Origin: CAYJNO01 sp044432885
Lineage (GTDB): Bacteria; Bacillota_I; Bacilli_A; Erysipelotrichales; Erysipelotrichaceae
Length of the DNA: 38,587 bases
NCBI GenBank assembly: GCA_044432885.1
Contig: JAWXUG010000002.1
Span: 1-38,587 of the forward strand
Direction: 5' to 3'
The notes under the pieces were generated by a model that saw nothing but the letters and a program-made list of their open reading frames with translations, had not been told where the DNA came from and searched no databases. Positions 1-7,621 of this stretch are shown here, piece by piece (position 1 is the first letter of the stretch; the number at the start of each line of letters is the position of its first letter). Both the position numbers and the translations under genes were made by a program.

Positions 1-15
1 GTAGTGAGGTGGCAC

Positions 16-390
16 ATGGAAAAACTAGGAGATAGTCTAAAAAGACTTCGTGAAGCAAAAGGCTTAAATCAAGTAGAGCTAGGGGCTCTTTTAGGTGTGA
101 GCAATAAAAGTATTTCAAGATATGAAAGTGGCGAAGTAGAACCTAAATTAGATATTCTTTTAAAACTGACAGAAATTTTTGCAGTAGATGCTAACTTCTT
201 ATTAGATATACGTAATATTTATCGCACTCGACATGTTGTGGTAAATGAGTCAGATATAGAATTATTAGAGCGTTATCATGCACTGAGTGATGGTATGAAA
301 GCAGCAGTAGATACCATTTTATTATCAAGACAGGATTATCATAATGAAGTAGAACATAGCCATCATTTCGTTTCTGAAACTGAAGAATAA
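16..390 (+). CDS. XRE-family helix-turn-helix regulator
   Basis: This is a small cytoplasmic DNA-binding protein of 124 residues. Residues 3-58 form an XRE/Cro-type helix-turn-helix: the segment GLNQVELGALLGVSNKSISRYE matches the usual Q-x-x-x-A/G-x-x-x-x-x-S-x-x-x-I-S-x-x-E pattern, and the domain closes with the common P-x-x-D-x-L-x-K-L motif. The C-terminal half (LLERYHALSDGMKAAVDTIL) resembles the short helical tail of many single-domain XRE regulators. I chose the ATG at 16 because GTGAGGTGG lies just upstream; an in-frame GTG at 4 would sit inside that ribosome binding site. The 3' end overlaps the convergent methyltransferase gene by 28 bases. Its target is unknown, and the upstream promoter lies outside the window. 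Confidence 0.85.
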   Translation: MEKLGDSLKRLREAKGLNQVELGALLGVSNKSISRYESGEVEPKLDILLKLTEIFAVDANFLLDIRNIYRTRHVVVNESDIELLERYHALSDGMKAAVDTILLSRQDYHNEVEHSHHFVSETEE

Positions 391-1151
391 ATACGAATAT
401 GAAATTGAGCTTTTACTTTTAGTGAATGAAGGTCATATAGCTTTTGCATTCCTAAAGAAGAAGTTTTATATCTATAAGGCGTCATTTCAAATAAGTGATG
501 AATATCTTCTTTGCATAAATTCATCATAAAAGTAACCTCATGAAAATCGATTAATGATAAATCTTCACGTAAGGTTATGGGATTTTCTAAAACTTGATCA
601 TATAAGACTTGTTTAAGTTCATACAAATGTAAAGGGCCAGGGCTAACTTCAATGAAGTAGCCTTTTTCTTTCAGCAAACGTTTAACTTCATTTTCAGGAT
701 AAGGCGCAAAAATTAATAGGGCTACATCCATTAAGTGATCTTGTAAGGGTACATCAAATATAGAAGCTAACAAGTATTGGTGGGTTTGTTTATTAGAATT
801 TTTTGCAGCATACTGTAATGCTCTTTTAGATAAGTCTACACCAATTACATGTTCAATTTGATTCAAATGATTGGTATAGTATCCTTCCCCACACCCTAAA
901 TCAATTAAAGAGTTAGGGGACAGTTGATCAATAATATCTATTAATTTTAATAGAAGCGGTTGATAATGCTCATTTGATAAAAAAGCTTTACGTGCTTTAA
1001 TAAGTAAATCATTATCCCCATGATTAGATTTATTAGATGGAAAAAGATGAACATAGCCATATTTAGAAATATCAAAACTATGGTGATTGATACAGATAAA
1101 ACTACGATCATTTTTGATAAGGGGTTGTTGACATACAGGACATTTATACAT
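363..1151 (-). CDS. rlmA: 23S rRNA (guanine-N1)-methyltransferase, RlmA family
   Basis: The 262-residue protein matches the RlmA family, which methylates N1 of a guanine in 23S rRNA helix 35 (G745 in the RlmAI branch, G748 in the RlmAII/TlrB branch). The N-terminal zinc ribbon is visible as C4-x2-C7 plus Cys and His near residues 20-24, followed by the typical FDISKYGYVHLF stretch. A class I SAM-binding motif, DLGCGEGYY, sits at about residues 84-92. The length fits the family. The start has AGAGGT a few bases upstream on the minus strand. The gene stands alone and overlaps the convergent XRE gene at its 3' end. In Gram-positives the RlmAII branch can affect tylosin sensitivity; I cannot assign the branch from sequence alone. 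Confidence 0.9.
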   Translation of the reverse strand: MYKCPVCQQPLIKNDRSFICINHHSFDISKYGYVHLFPSNKSNHGDNDLLIKARKAFLSNEHYQPLLLKLIDIIDQLSPNSLIDLGCGEGYYTNHLNQIEHVIGVDLSKRALQYAAKNSNKQTHQYLLASIFDVPLQDHLMDVALLIFAPYPENEVKRLLKEKGYFIEVSPGPLHLYELKQVLYDQVLENPITLREDLSLIDFHEVTFMMNLCKEDIHHLFEMTPYRYKTSSLGMQKLYDLHSLKVKAQFHIRIYSSVSETK

Positions 1152-1370
1152 AAGGTTACCTCTTTCCTATTCTAACAAGATTTTATAAAAATACATAGAA
1201 AGACTTCATCGTTTAGCTTAGTAAAAGAGAATTTTGTTTATCTTTTTGTGATGTATTTAAATGATCATTTCATGATATACTAAATAAAAATAAAAGGAGT
1301 TATAAACTGTTCGCAATTTAGTAGTATTTAATCAACTTATATGATATAATATATACATAGAGGTAATACC

Positions 1371-1976
1371 ATGAAAATATATAAAACAGGCGAGTTTGCA
1401 GAACTTATAGGCGTGACTATTACGACGATTCAAAGATGGGATAGAAGCGGAAAGCTTAAAGCTTACAGGACTCCAACAAATAAGAGATATTACACTCATG
1501 AGCAGCTGCAGTCGTATTTAGGACAATCCCCAGCTAAAACTGATTCACGATCATCAATAATATACGCTCGGGTTTCAAGCAGAGGCCAACAAGACGACCT
1601 GAAGAATCAGGTTGCTTTTCTAAAGACCTTTGCAAACGCTCGTGGGGTAATCATAGATGAAGTAATCGAAGACCTTGGTAGTGGTTTGAATTATAACCGT
1701 AAAGAGTGGAACAAATTGCTTGATCGAGTTTTAAATAAAGAAATATCAGTCATTTACATTACTCATAAAGACCGCTTTATTCGCTTTGGATATGAGTGGT
1801 TTGAAAGATTATGTAAAAAATATAACACTGAAATTGTTATTGTAAATAATGAAGAACTTTCCCCTCAAGAGGAAATGGTTCAAGATATTATTTCCATCCT
1901 ACATGTATTTAGCTGTAGGATATATGGTTTAAGAAAGTATAAGAAGAAGATAAGAGAGGACGAAGAGATTTGTTAA
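1371..1976 (+). CDS. tnpA: IS607-type serine recombinase (TnpA)
   Basis: This transposase of 201 residues catalyses integration and excision through a serine-recombinase mechanism. The N-terminus (residues 1-50) is a MerR-like helix-turn-helix (GEFAELIGVTITTIQRWDRSGKL, then a TPTNKRYYTHEQL wing). It is followed by a short resolvase domain starting SSIIYARVSSRGQQDDL, with the catalytic Ser in VSS. The conserved THKDRFIRFGYEWFE segment is characteristic of the IS607 branch. The length is normal for the family. The start has GAGGTAAT upstream, and a TATAAT-like -10 at 1345-1350 suggests a promoter inside the element. The 3' end overlaps tnpB by 7 bases, which implies coupled translation. Confidence 0.93.
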   Translation: MKIYKTGEFAELIGVTITTIQRWDRSGKLKAYRTPTNKRYYTHEQLQSYLGQSPAKTDSRSSIIYARVSSRGQQDDLKNQVAFLKTFANARGVIIDEVIEDLGSGLNYNRKEWNKLLDRVLNKEISVIYITHKDRFIRFGYEWFERLCKKYNTEIVIVNNEELSPQEEMVQDIISILHVFSCRIYGLRKYKKKIREDEEIC

Positions 1977-3094
1977 AAGCCTATAAAACAGAAATCAAGC
2001 CGACGCCTGAAGGTAAAAGACAAATAAATCTTACGTGTAAGTATTGCCGCAAGGTTTATAATCTTTTTATCGAGCAAACAAAAACAGATTATGAAAATGA
2101 TCTTCCTTATAAAGGCGGTATGGCTTTTAGCCTGTGGTTTAATAATGAATATACCCAAAAGGTTAATCCTAACTTTTTTGATGGAAACAAAGTTTCTTCT
2201 AAGGCTATTAAACAATCGATAATGAACGCCGACAAGGCGTATAAAAACTTCTTTAAAAAGAGCTCAGGGTATCCAAGGTTTCATAAAGTGGGTGTAAGAG
2301 ATTCTTTCTACGTACCAAGAAATGGCGACAAAGACATTCTGGTTGAAAGACACCGTTTAAAAATACCAACTATTGGATGGGTTCATTTAAAAGAGAAAAA
2401 CTACGTTCCAACAAAACTTAAACCAAGAAGCTGTACGGTTTCAATGGAGGGTGGTAGATATTACGCATCTGTCTTATTCGAAGTAGAAGAACCAATTAGA
2501 CCATTAGTATATGGTGATGGAGTTGGTATTGACGTTGGAGTAAAAGATACTGCAATTCTAAGTGACGGAACAACACTTCCAACACTTGTCGGAAATGAAA
2601 AGCTTAGGGATCTTGAATCTAAAATAATTAAAACCCAAAAGAAGCTTTCTCGAAAGAAAAAGGGGTCGAATAACTTTTATAAAATGAAGCGCGTCTTAGC
2701 TAAACGCCATCAAGAGAAAGCCAACAAAAGAAATGCTCTTCTTGAAGAATTCTCGATACGAGTTGTAGAAACATTACCAGCATATGTTGCCCTTGAACAT
2801 TTAGATATTAAAGAAATTATGAAAAACAAATATCGGGCAAAGCAGTTCAGAGAACAGGCTTTGTATCTTCTTAAAGAAAAAATTGTCAGAAGATGCCATC
2901 TTCTTGGCATTGAAGTAAGAGAAGCAAATCAATATTATGCATCCTCTAAAATTTGTAGCGGGTGTCAAAACAAAAAACAGTCACTTTCACTTAAAGAAAG
3001 AACGTATGTTTGCGACTGTTGTGAATTAGTGATAGACAGAGATTTAAATGCAGCGATAAACCTAAAACAACTAACAGCTTATAAGTTGATTTAA
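1970..3094 (+). CDS. tnpB: TnpB RNA-guided endonuclease, IS607-associated
   Basis: TnpB proteins are RNA-guided DNA nucleases encoded by IS200/IS605 and IS607 elements and are ancestors of Cas12. The 374-residue protein has the N-terminal region (MLKAYKTEIKPTPEGKRQIN), then a RuvC-like nuclease with the Asp of GIDVGVKD at about residue 188, the Glu of ALEHLD at about 275 and the Asp of DRDLNAAINL at about 357. The four-Cys zinc ribbon (CSGCQ at about 328 and CDCC) lies between the last two. All three catalytic acids are present, so I infer an active nuclease. It starts at TTG 1970, with AGAGGACG upstream, and overlaps tnpA. The guide RNA is expected to come from its 3' end and downstream. Confidence 0.93.
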   Translation: MLKAYKTEIKPTPEGKRQINLTCKYCRKVYNLFIEQTKTDYENDLPYKGGMAFSLWFNNEYTQKVNPNFFDGNKVSSKAIKQSIMNADKAYKNFFKKSSGYPRFHKVGVRDSFYVPRNGDKDILVERHRLKIPTIGWVHLKEKNYVPTKLKPRSCTVSMEGGRYYASVLFEVEEPIRPLVYGDGVGIDVGVKDTAILSDGTTLPTLVGNEKLRDLESKIIKTQKKLSRKKKGSNNFYKMKRVLAKRHQEKANKRNALLEEFSIRVVETLPAYVALEHLDIKEIMKNKYRAKQFREQALYLLKEKIVRRCHLLGIEVREANQYYASSKICSGCQNKKQSLSLKERTYVCDCCELVIDRDLNAAINLKQLTAYKLI

Positions 3095-3150
3095 TATATA
3101 AAGTGGCCTCTGGCTCGGGGGACACTCAAAACGCGTGCTTGATAACTAAG
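2980..3150 (+). ncRNA. Candidate omega-RNA (reRNA) at the 3' end of tnpB
   Basis: TnpB guide RNAs are typically processed from the 3' end of the tnpB transcript and run to the element's right end, with the guide taken from flanking host DNA. Here a GC-richer tail at about 3102-3125 (GTGGCC...GGCTCGGGGGACAC) follows the tnpB stop and is unlike the AT-rich surroundings. Position and composition suit an omega-RNA scaffold, but I recognise no family consensus and the exact ends are a guess. Confidence 0.3.
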
Positions 3151-3231
3151 TAGGATTTCCTTGACTGAAAAGTTTTATTCACGAATAAGCTTGATGTATA
3201 TAAAAGTATACATTTTAAGGAGCAGGGTATT

Positions 3232-3855
3232 ATGTCTAAATATGATGAGTTTAACGAGCAGGGGGAATCTTTAAAAGTAGAAGAGCAATTATTGATGTAT
3301 GAACAAGTATTATGGCGAGGGAAACCAAGTAAAAAAGCATACATCGTTAATAAGATAGTTGGATTGTTGCCAATGGCGCTATTTTGGTTGGCTATCGATA
3401 TGACATTTATTGTAGGGATATTTGTAACAGGATCATTTAGTTGGTATTTAATAATCTTTTTTATGATCCATTTAATGCCTGTATGGATGTGGCTATCTAA
3501 TATCATTACTTCTGGAAAACAATGGCAAAATACAGAATACTTAGTAACAGATAAAAGAATTTTAATCAAAAATGGGGTTTTAACTCAAAACATTATTAGC
3601 TTATATTATCCACAAATAAAAAGCATCAATTTTAAAAAAGGAATCATTGACTCCATATTTCACGTAGGAGATATTTACATCTTAAATAATATAGGTGTTA
3701 AAAGTGTCATTGTTGATGTAGAGGATGTGGAGGCATTATTTAATAGACTTCAAAAAATTGTCATCGATATTCAAACTGACATGGCTTATCCAAATCAATA
3801 TCGCCCTAATCATAACCCAGGATATAATGCACAATATACAGCTGAAGATAAATAA
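3232..3855 (+). CDS. Membrane protein with bacterial PH domain (YdbS/bPH2-like)
   Basis: This is a 207-residue integral membrane protein. A cytoplasmic N-terminus ending in EEQLLMYEQVLWRGKPSK precedes two hydrophobic segments (about residues 42-65 and 74-96). A C-terminal domain then has the bacterial PH-domain signature NTEYLVTDKRILIKNGVLTQ and IISLYYPQIKSINFKKGIID. The LWxGKPxxxAY lead-in plus two TM helices and a bPH2 domain is the usual arrangement of this poorly understood family. The tail is rich in Asn, Tyr and Gln. SD AAGGAG lies 8 bases before the ATG. The IS607 element ends just upstream, so the native promoter may have been displaced; TTGACT at 3160 is a possible -35. No function can be assigned. 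Confidence 0.75.
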   Translation: MSKYDEFNEQGESLKVEEQLLMYEQVLWRGKPSKKAYIVNKIVGLLPMALFWLAIDMTFIVGIFVTGSFSWYLIIFFMIHLMPVWMWLSNIITSGKQWQNTEYLVTDKRILIKNGVLTQNIISLYYPQIKSINFKKGIIDSIFHVGDIYILNNIGVKSVIVDVEDVEALFNRLQKIVIDIQTDMAYPNQYRPNHNPGYNAQYTAEDK

Positions 3856-3935
3856 AATAAAGAAATGCTTTGGAATAAACAATGCTTATATAACTTGCTT
3901 GCAATAATATAAGACATCGTATAAACTATCAAGGT

Positions 3936-5489
3936 ATGAGTATTTTAACAGTAGAAAAATTAAGCCACAGTTTTGGTGGCAGAACCATTTTTGAGGATGT
4001 ATCATTTCGTCTTTTAAAGGGTGAACATGTTGGGTTAGTAGGAGCCAATGGTGAGGGTAAAAGTACCTTCATGAAGATTATTACCAACCAACTTAAACCT
4101 GAGGAAGGAAAAATCACATGGGCGAATAAGATTAAGGTTGGCTATCTTGATCAACACGCATCTTTGAATGAAGAAGACAGTATTTATGATGTTTTAAAAG
4201 GTGCTTATGAAGAGCTTGTAAGCATTGAAGCAAATATTATGAAAGCCTACGAAAGCATGGCTGATATTGACGAAGAACAAATGAATCAATTATTAGAAGA
4301 AATAGGCATTATGCAAGAACATTTAGAAAATCATGACTACTATAATGTAGACTATAAGATAAATGATATTGCGAAAGCCTTTGATTTATTAGATTTAAAT
4401 TTAGAAACAAAGGTAAGCAAGTGTAGTGGTGGTCAACGTACAAGGATTTTGATGGCTAAATTATTATTAATGAAACCTGATATCTTGTTGTTGGATGAAC
4501 CGACTAACTATTTGGATGAAAGTCATATTGATTGGCTAAAAGAATATTTGATTAATTATGAGAATGCTTTTATCTTAATTTCTCATGATATTCCATTTTT
4601 AAATGATGTAGTCAATCGTATTTATCATGTAGAGGCACCTTCACTAACCCGCTATGTAGGGGATTATAACGAGTTTAAAAGAATTTACGAAATCAATAAG
4701 ATGCAACTTGAAAAAGCATATGATCGACAACAACAAGAGATTGCTAAAATGGAAGATTTTGTGGCTAGAAACAAAGCACGTGTTGCTACACGTGGGATGG
4801 CAAATTCAAGGATGAAGAAGTTAGAGAAAATTGAAAGAATTGAATTAAAAGGTGAAAAACCTAAACCTACTTTTAACTTTAAAATGGGGAAAACACCATC
4901 AAGGGTTATTGTAGAAGCAACTAATCTAGTTATTGGATATAGTGAACCATTAAGTAAGCCGATGGATATATTAATTGAAAAAGGTGAAAGAGTGGTATTG
5001 GTCGGAGCTAATGGATTAGGGAAAACAACTCTTATTAATACATTGCTGGAAAATATTGAAAAGTTAGACGGAGATATCCATTTGCAATCAGGACTTCAAG
5101 TAGGTTATTTTGAACAAGAGGTAAGTGCAAGTAATGATACATGTATTGATGAATTATGGAAAACTTATCCATCTTATAGTCAATATGAAATAAGAAGTGC
5201 GTTGGCTCGTTGTGGACTAACTACAGAACAGATTGAATCAAGGGTAAAAGTATTGTCAGGAGGCGAACAAGCAAAGCTTCGCCTATGTAAGATTATGAAT
5301 ACTGAACATAATATCTTGGTATTGGATGAACCAACAAACCACTTAGATCAAGAAGCTAAAGATGAACTATCAAAAGCGATCAAAGAATATCCAGGAACCA
5401 TTATATTGGTATGTCATGAAAGAGAGTTTTATAAAGATTTAGTTACGAGAGTAATCAATCTTGAAAACTATACATTAAAACATTTCTAG
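3936..5489 (+). CDS. ABC-F family ATPase (YkpA/YbiT-like)
   Basis: The 517-residue soluble protein has two tandem ABC ATPase domains and no membrane segments, as in the ABC-F translation factors that act on the ribosome. The first domain has Walker A GANGEGKST (about 37-45), signature CSGGQRTRI and Walker B ILLLDEPTNYLD. The second has GANGLGKTT (about 355), LSGGEQAKL and ILVLDEPTNHLD. The charged linker between them (about 240-320) is the interdomain segment that reaches the ribosome in ABC-F proteins. The general YkpA/YbiT-like pattern fits better than the known resistance subfamilies, but I cannot exclude a resistance role. The cyclophilin gene follows 9 bases after the stop, so the two are probably cotranscribed. 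Confidence 0.88.
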   Translation: MSILTVEKLSHSFGGRTIFEDVSFRLLKGEHVGLVGANGEGKSTFMKIITNQLKPEEGKITWANKIKVGYLDQHASLNEEDSIYDVLKGAYEELVSIEANIMKAYESMADIDEEQMNQLLEEIGIMQEHLENHDYYNVDYKINDIAKAFDLLDLNLETKVSKCSGGQRTRILMAKLLLMKPDILLLDEPTNYLDESHIDWLKEYLINYENAFILISHDIPFLNDVVNRIYHVEAPSLTRYVGDYNEFKRIYEINKMQLEKAYDRQQQEIAKMEDFVARNKARVATRGMANSRMKKLEKIERIELKGEKPKPTFNFKMGKTPSRVIVEATNLVIGYSEPLSKPMDILIEKGERVVLVGANGLGKTTLINTLLENIEKLDGDIHLQSGLQVGYFEQEVSASNDTCIDELWKTYPSYSQYEIRSALARCGLTTEQIESRVKVLSGGEQAKLRLCKIMNTEHNILVLDEPTNHLDQEAKDELSKAIKEYPGTIILVCHEREFYKDLVTRVINLENYTLKHF

Positions 5490-5498
5490 GAGGAAAAA

Positions 5499-5927
5499 AT
5501 GATTAAAGGACAAATGATTATGGAAAATGGTGTGGTGCTACCATTCGAGTTATATGAAGAACATGCACCAAAGACAGTAGAAAACTTTGTGAAATTAATT
5601 AAAGAAGGGTACTATGATGGAAAAACTTTTCATCGTGTAATCAAAAACTTTGTTTCTCAAGGTGGGTGCCCTTATGGAAATGGTGCTGGTGATTTAGGCT
5701 ATACCATTCCATGTGAAACAAAAGGAAACCCATTAACCCATGTGGAAGGTGCGTTATCGATGGCACATCGTGGTAAAGATACAGGATGCTGCCAATTCTT
5801 TATTGTACATGAACCTCAACCTCACTTAGACGGTGTTCATACAGTGTTTGGAAAAGTTACAGACAATATGGCAGCGGTAAAAAATATGAGAAATGGTGAC
5901 AAAATAGAAAAAGTAGAAATACTATAA
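5499..5927 (+). CDS. ppiB: Peptidyl-prolyl cis-trans isomerase, cyclophilin type
   Basis: This is a compact 142-residue cytoplasmic cyclophilin with no signal peptide. Diagnostic motifs are the Arg-bearing KTFHRVIKNFVSQGG (catalytic Arg in FHRV), the LSMAHRGKDTGCCQFFI segment containing the conserved S-M-A and Q-F-F-I residues, and HLDGVHTVFGKV near the end. Members of this family speed proline isomerisation during protein folding. SD AGGAGG overlaps the stop codon of the ABC-F gene, so the two form an operon. A small hairpin terminator overlaps its stop codon. Confidence 0.93.
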   Translation: MIKGQMIMENGVVLPFELYEEHAPKTVENFVKLIKEGYYDGKTFHRVIKNFVSQGGCPYGNGAGDLGYTIPCETKGNPLTHVEGALSMAHRGKDTGCCQFFIVHEPQPHLDGVHTVFGKVTDNMAAVKNMRNGDKIEKVEIL

Positions 5928-5948
5928 GAAGGTGAGAGCCTTCTTTTT
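5927..5948 (+). terminator. Intrinsic terminator after ppiB
   Basis: A 6-bp stem AGAAGG/CCTTCT with loop TGAGAG is followed by TTTTT. It begins on the last base of the ppiB stop codon and separates it from the flavin reductase gene that starts 16 bases later. Confidence 0.65.
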
Positions 5949-5963
5949 CATAAGGGAGAAAAG

Positions 5964-7325
5964 ATGAATTATCAAAATCAAAGTGATGTAGTAGTTTTAG
6001 GTGCTGGCATAGCTGGATTAAGTGCAGCTTTGACCTTAGTACAAAAAGGTAAAAAAGTAGTATTACTCGAAAAAATGAATGAAATAGGTGGAGCTTCAGC
6101 GATGGCTGGTGGTGGGAGTTTAGTCGTTAATAGCCGCTATCAACCAACCTTACATAAGCAAGATGAAGCTACTAAACTTAAGGAAGCAATCATGGAGTAT
6201 GGACACAATTTAAACCATGAGCCAACTGTAGATTTATTTGTAAATCATGTAGGAGAATCCTTTGATTGGTTAACTGATAAAAATGGTGGAAATGTAGAAT
6301 ACCATATAAGTGAAAATGGAAAAAACTTTGGTGCGAAAGGACGAGGAATTCAGGTTGTAAAAACCTTAGCTAATCGTTTTGTTGAATTGGGAGGGCAATT
6401 AATTAAAAATGTTGAAGTAAAGCAATTAATCATAGAAAAAGAGTGCGTAGTTGGCGTTTTATATCAACGAGATAATAAGTCAGTAGCGCTTTATTCACCC
6501 GCTGTTATTTTAGCAAGTGGCGGTTATGGGAATAATAAAGCTTTTATTCAAGAACATATCACGCGATTTGTGTATGCTGGAGCAAAGGGTGCATGTGGGG
6601 ATGCGATTGTATTAACTAAACCATTGAATGCAAAATGTATTAATATGGAACATGTAAATGTACAACCAAATAGTATTGTTATGCCAAGTGGTCTTGGACA
6701 GTTTGCTAATCCAGGAGTCAATCGTGCATATCGGACATCAGGAGCATTCTTAATTAATCAAGATGGGAAAAGATTTATTAACGAAATGGGGAACACTTGG
6801 AATTTAGTCCAAGCAATGAAAGCCAATCAATCGACTTATTTATTAATGGATGAAACAGCTTTTAATGCGTTTAATCAAGGAATGTTTAACATGCAGGTCT
6901 ATCAAGAAAAAGATGTGCAAACATGGTTAAAAAATCATGGAAAATCTAATCCACTCATGATAAAAGCAGACTCTATTGAAACGATGCAAGCGTATTTAGT
7001 ATCAAAAAATACACTTAAAAAAACGATAGAAAAATATAATGAAGGGGTTAAGTTAGATCAAGATGAATATGGCAGAGAGATACTTTATCCATTGAATACC
7101 AAAGAACCTATTTATTTGATTCAAATGTGGTTAAGGTACTATGCAAGTCTGGGTGGTCTACAAGTTAACCAACAATTTCAGGTAGTAAATAAAGAGCATC
7201 AGCCAATAAAAGGGCTGTATGCCGCAGGAGAAGTTATAGGTGGATTATGCGGGGATATCTATTATCCGGGTTCTCTTCTTTCATGGGCGTTTACAAGTGG
7301 TCATATGGTGGCAAAATATCTATAA
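5964..7325 (+). CDS. Cytoplasmic FAD-dependent reductase (fumarate/urocanate reductase-like flavoprotein)
   Basis: This 453-residue flavoprotein belongs to the FAD_binding_2 family, which includes soluble fumarate, urocanate and methacrylate reductases and related oxidoreductases. The N-terminal dinucleotide fold VVVLGAGIAGLSAAL ends in the FAD-ribose Glu of VVLLEKM, followed by GGASAMAGGGSL. The C-terminal FAD motif GLYAAGEVIGGLCGDIYY is clear. There is no signal peptide and no FMN-binding domain, so it must take electrons from another donor in the cytoplasm. It closely resembles the second half of the lipoprotein encoded at 10500-12257. Several residues used by fumarate and urocanate reductases are replaced: QPN instead of HPT, no Arg after the RFINE segment, and YYASLGG instead of HHTMGG. 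The substrate is therefore probably not fumarate. SD AAGGGAG precedes the ATG. Confidence 0.85.
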   Translation: MNYQNQSDVVVLGAGIAGLSAALTLVQKGKKVVLLEKMNEIGGASAMAGGGSLVVNSRYQPTLHKQDEATKLKEAIMEYGHNLNHEPTVDLFVNHVGESFDWLTDKNGGNVEYHISENGKNFGAKGRGIQVVKTLANRFVELGGQLIKNVEVKQLIIEKECVVGVLYQRDNKSVALYSPAVILASGGYGNNKAFIQEHITRFVYAGAKGACGDAIVLTKPLNAKCINMEHVNVQPNSIVMPSGLGQFANPGVNRAYRTSGAFLINQDGKRFINEMGNTWNLVQAMKANQSTYLLMDETAFNAFNQGMFNMQVYQEKDVQTWLKNHGKSNPLMIKADSIETMQAYLVSKNTLKKTIEKYNEGVKLDQDEYGREILYPLNTKEPIYLIQMWLRYYASLGGLQVNQQFQVVNKEHQPIKGLYAAGEVIGGLCGDIYYPGSLLSWAFTSGHMVAKYL

Positions 7326-7621
7326 AAAACAAAGTTATGTGTAGTTTAAAATTACATATAAATTTTTTATTCAAACAGATTATCTAAAAAAGATGATATG
7401 AAAAAAATATTTGAAGAAGCAAAAAGCAGACTTAAGGTAAAAGGGAAAAAATTATATAAGATGAAAGTTGCAATGATATCCATCAAATATTATAATAAGA
7501 AAAAGAGTGAGAAAAATTATTGTCTGTGCATTAGCTATCAAATTTTATTGATAGCTTAATTTATTATATAGATAAATAATAGAAAGGGAGGGTGTCGAGC
7601 TTATTAACTCGATGAACAATT
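7326..7621 (+). other. Intergenic leader of the transporter genes, with two inverted repeats
   Basis: This 296-bp gap contains no convincing gene. A perfect 9-bp inverted repeat (AGCTATCAA 7533-7541, TTGATAGCT 7548-7556, 6-base loop) is followed by TAATTTATT and may be a weak terminator or a protein-binding site. A purine-rich Shine-Dalgarno-like run, AGAAAGGGAGGG (7581-7592), lies about 30 bases before the transporter ATG. Between them is a second small inverted repeat, TCGAG (7595-7599) with CTCGA (7608-7612). A 53-codon lysine-rich ORF at 7398-7559 lacks a ribosome binding site and I do not call it. Confidence 0.5.

Larger units (their letters stand above)
1300..3150 (+). mobile_element. 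IS607-family insertion sequence (TnpA serine recombinase plus TnpB)
   Basis: A complete two-gene IS607-type element: a MerR-HTH serine recombinase gene overlaps a TnpB gene. The boundaries are approximate, because IS607 elements have no long terminal inverted repeats and make no target duplication. The left end must lie after the host-like AAAGGAG at 1293-1299 or close to it. The right end lies within roughly 3100-3175, after the GC-richer stretch that follows tnpB. Both genes appear intact, so the element may be active. Confidence 0.75.

Noticed and set aside
7398..7559. 53-codon Lys-rich ORF between the cytoplasmic reductase and the transporter
   Set aside because: It has no ribosome binding site and ends within an inverted repeat. 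Its composition looks like AT-rich non-coding DNA and it has no recognisable family.
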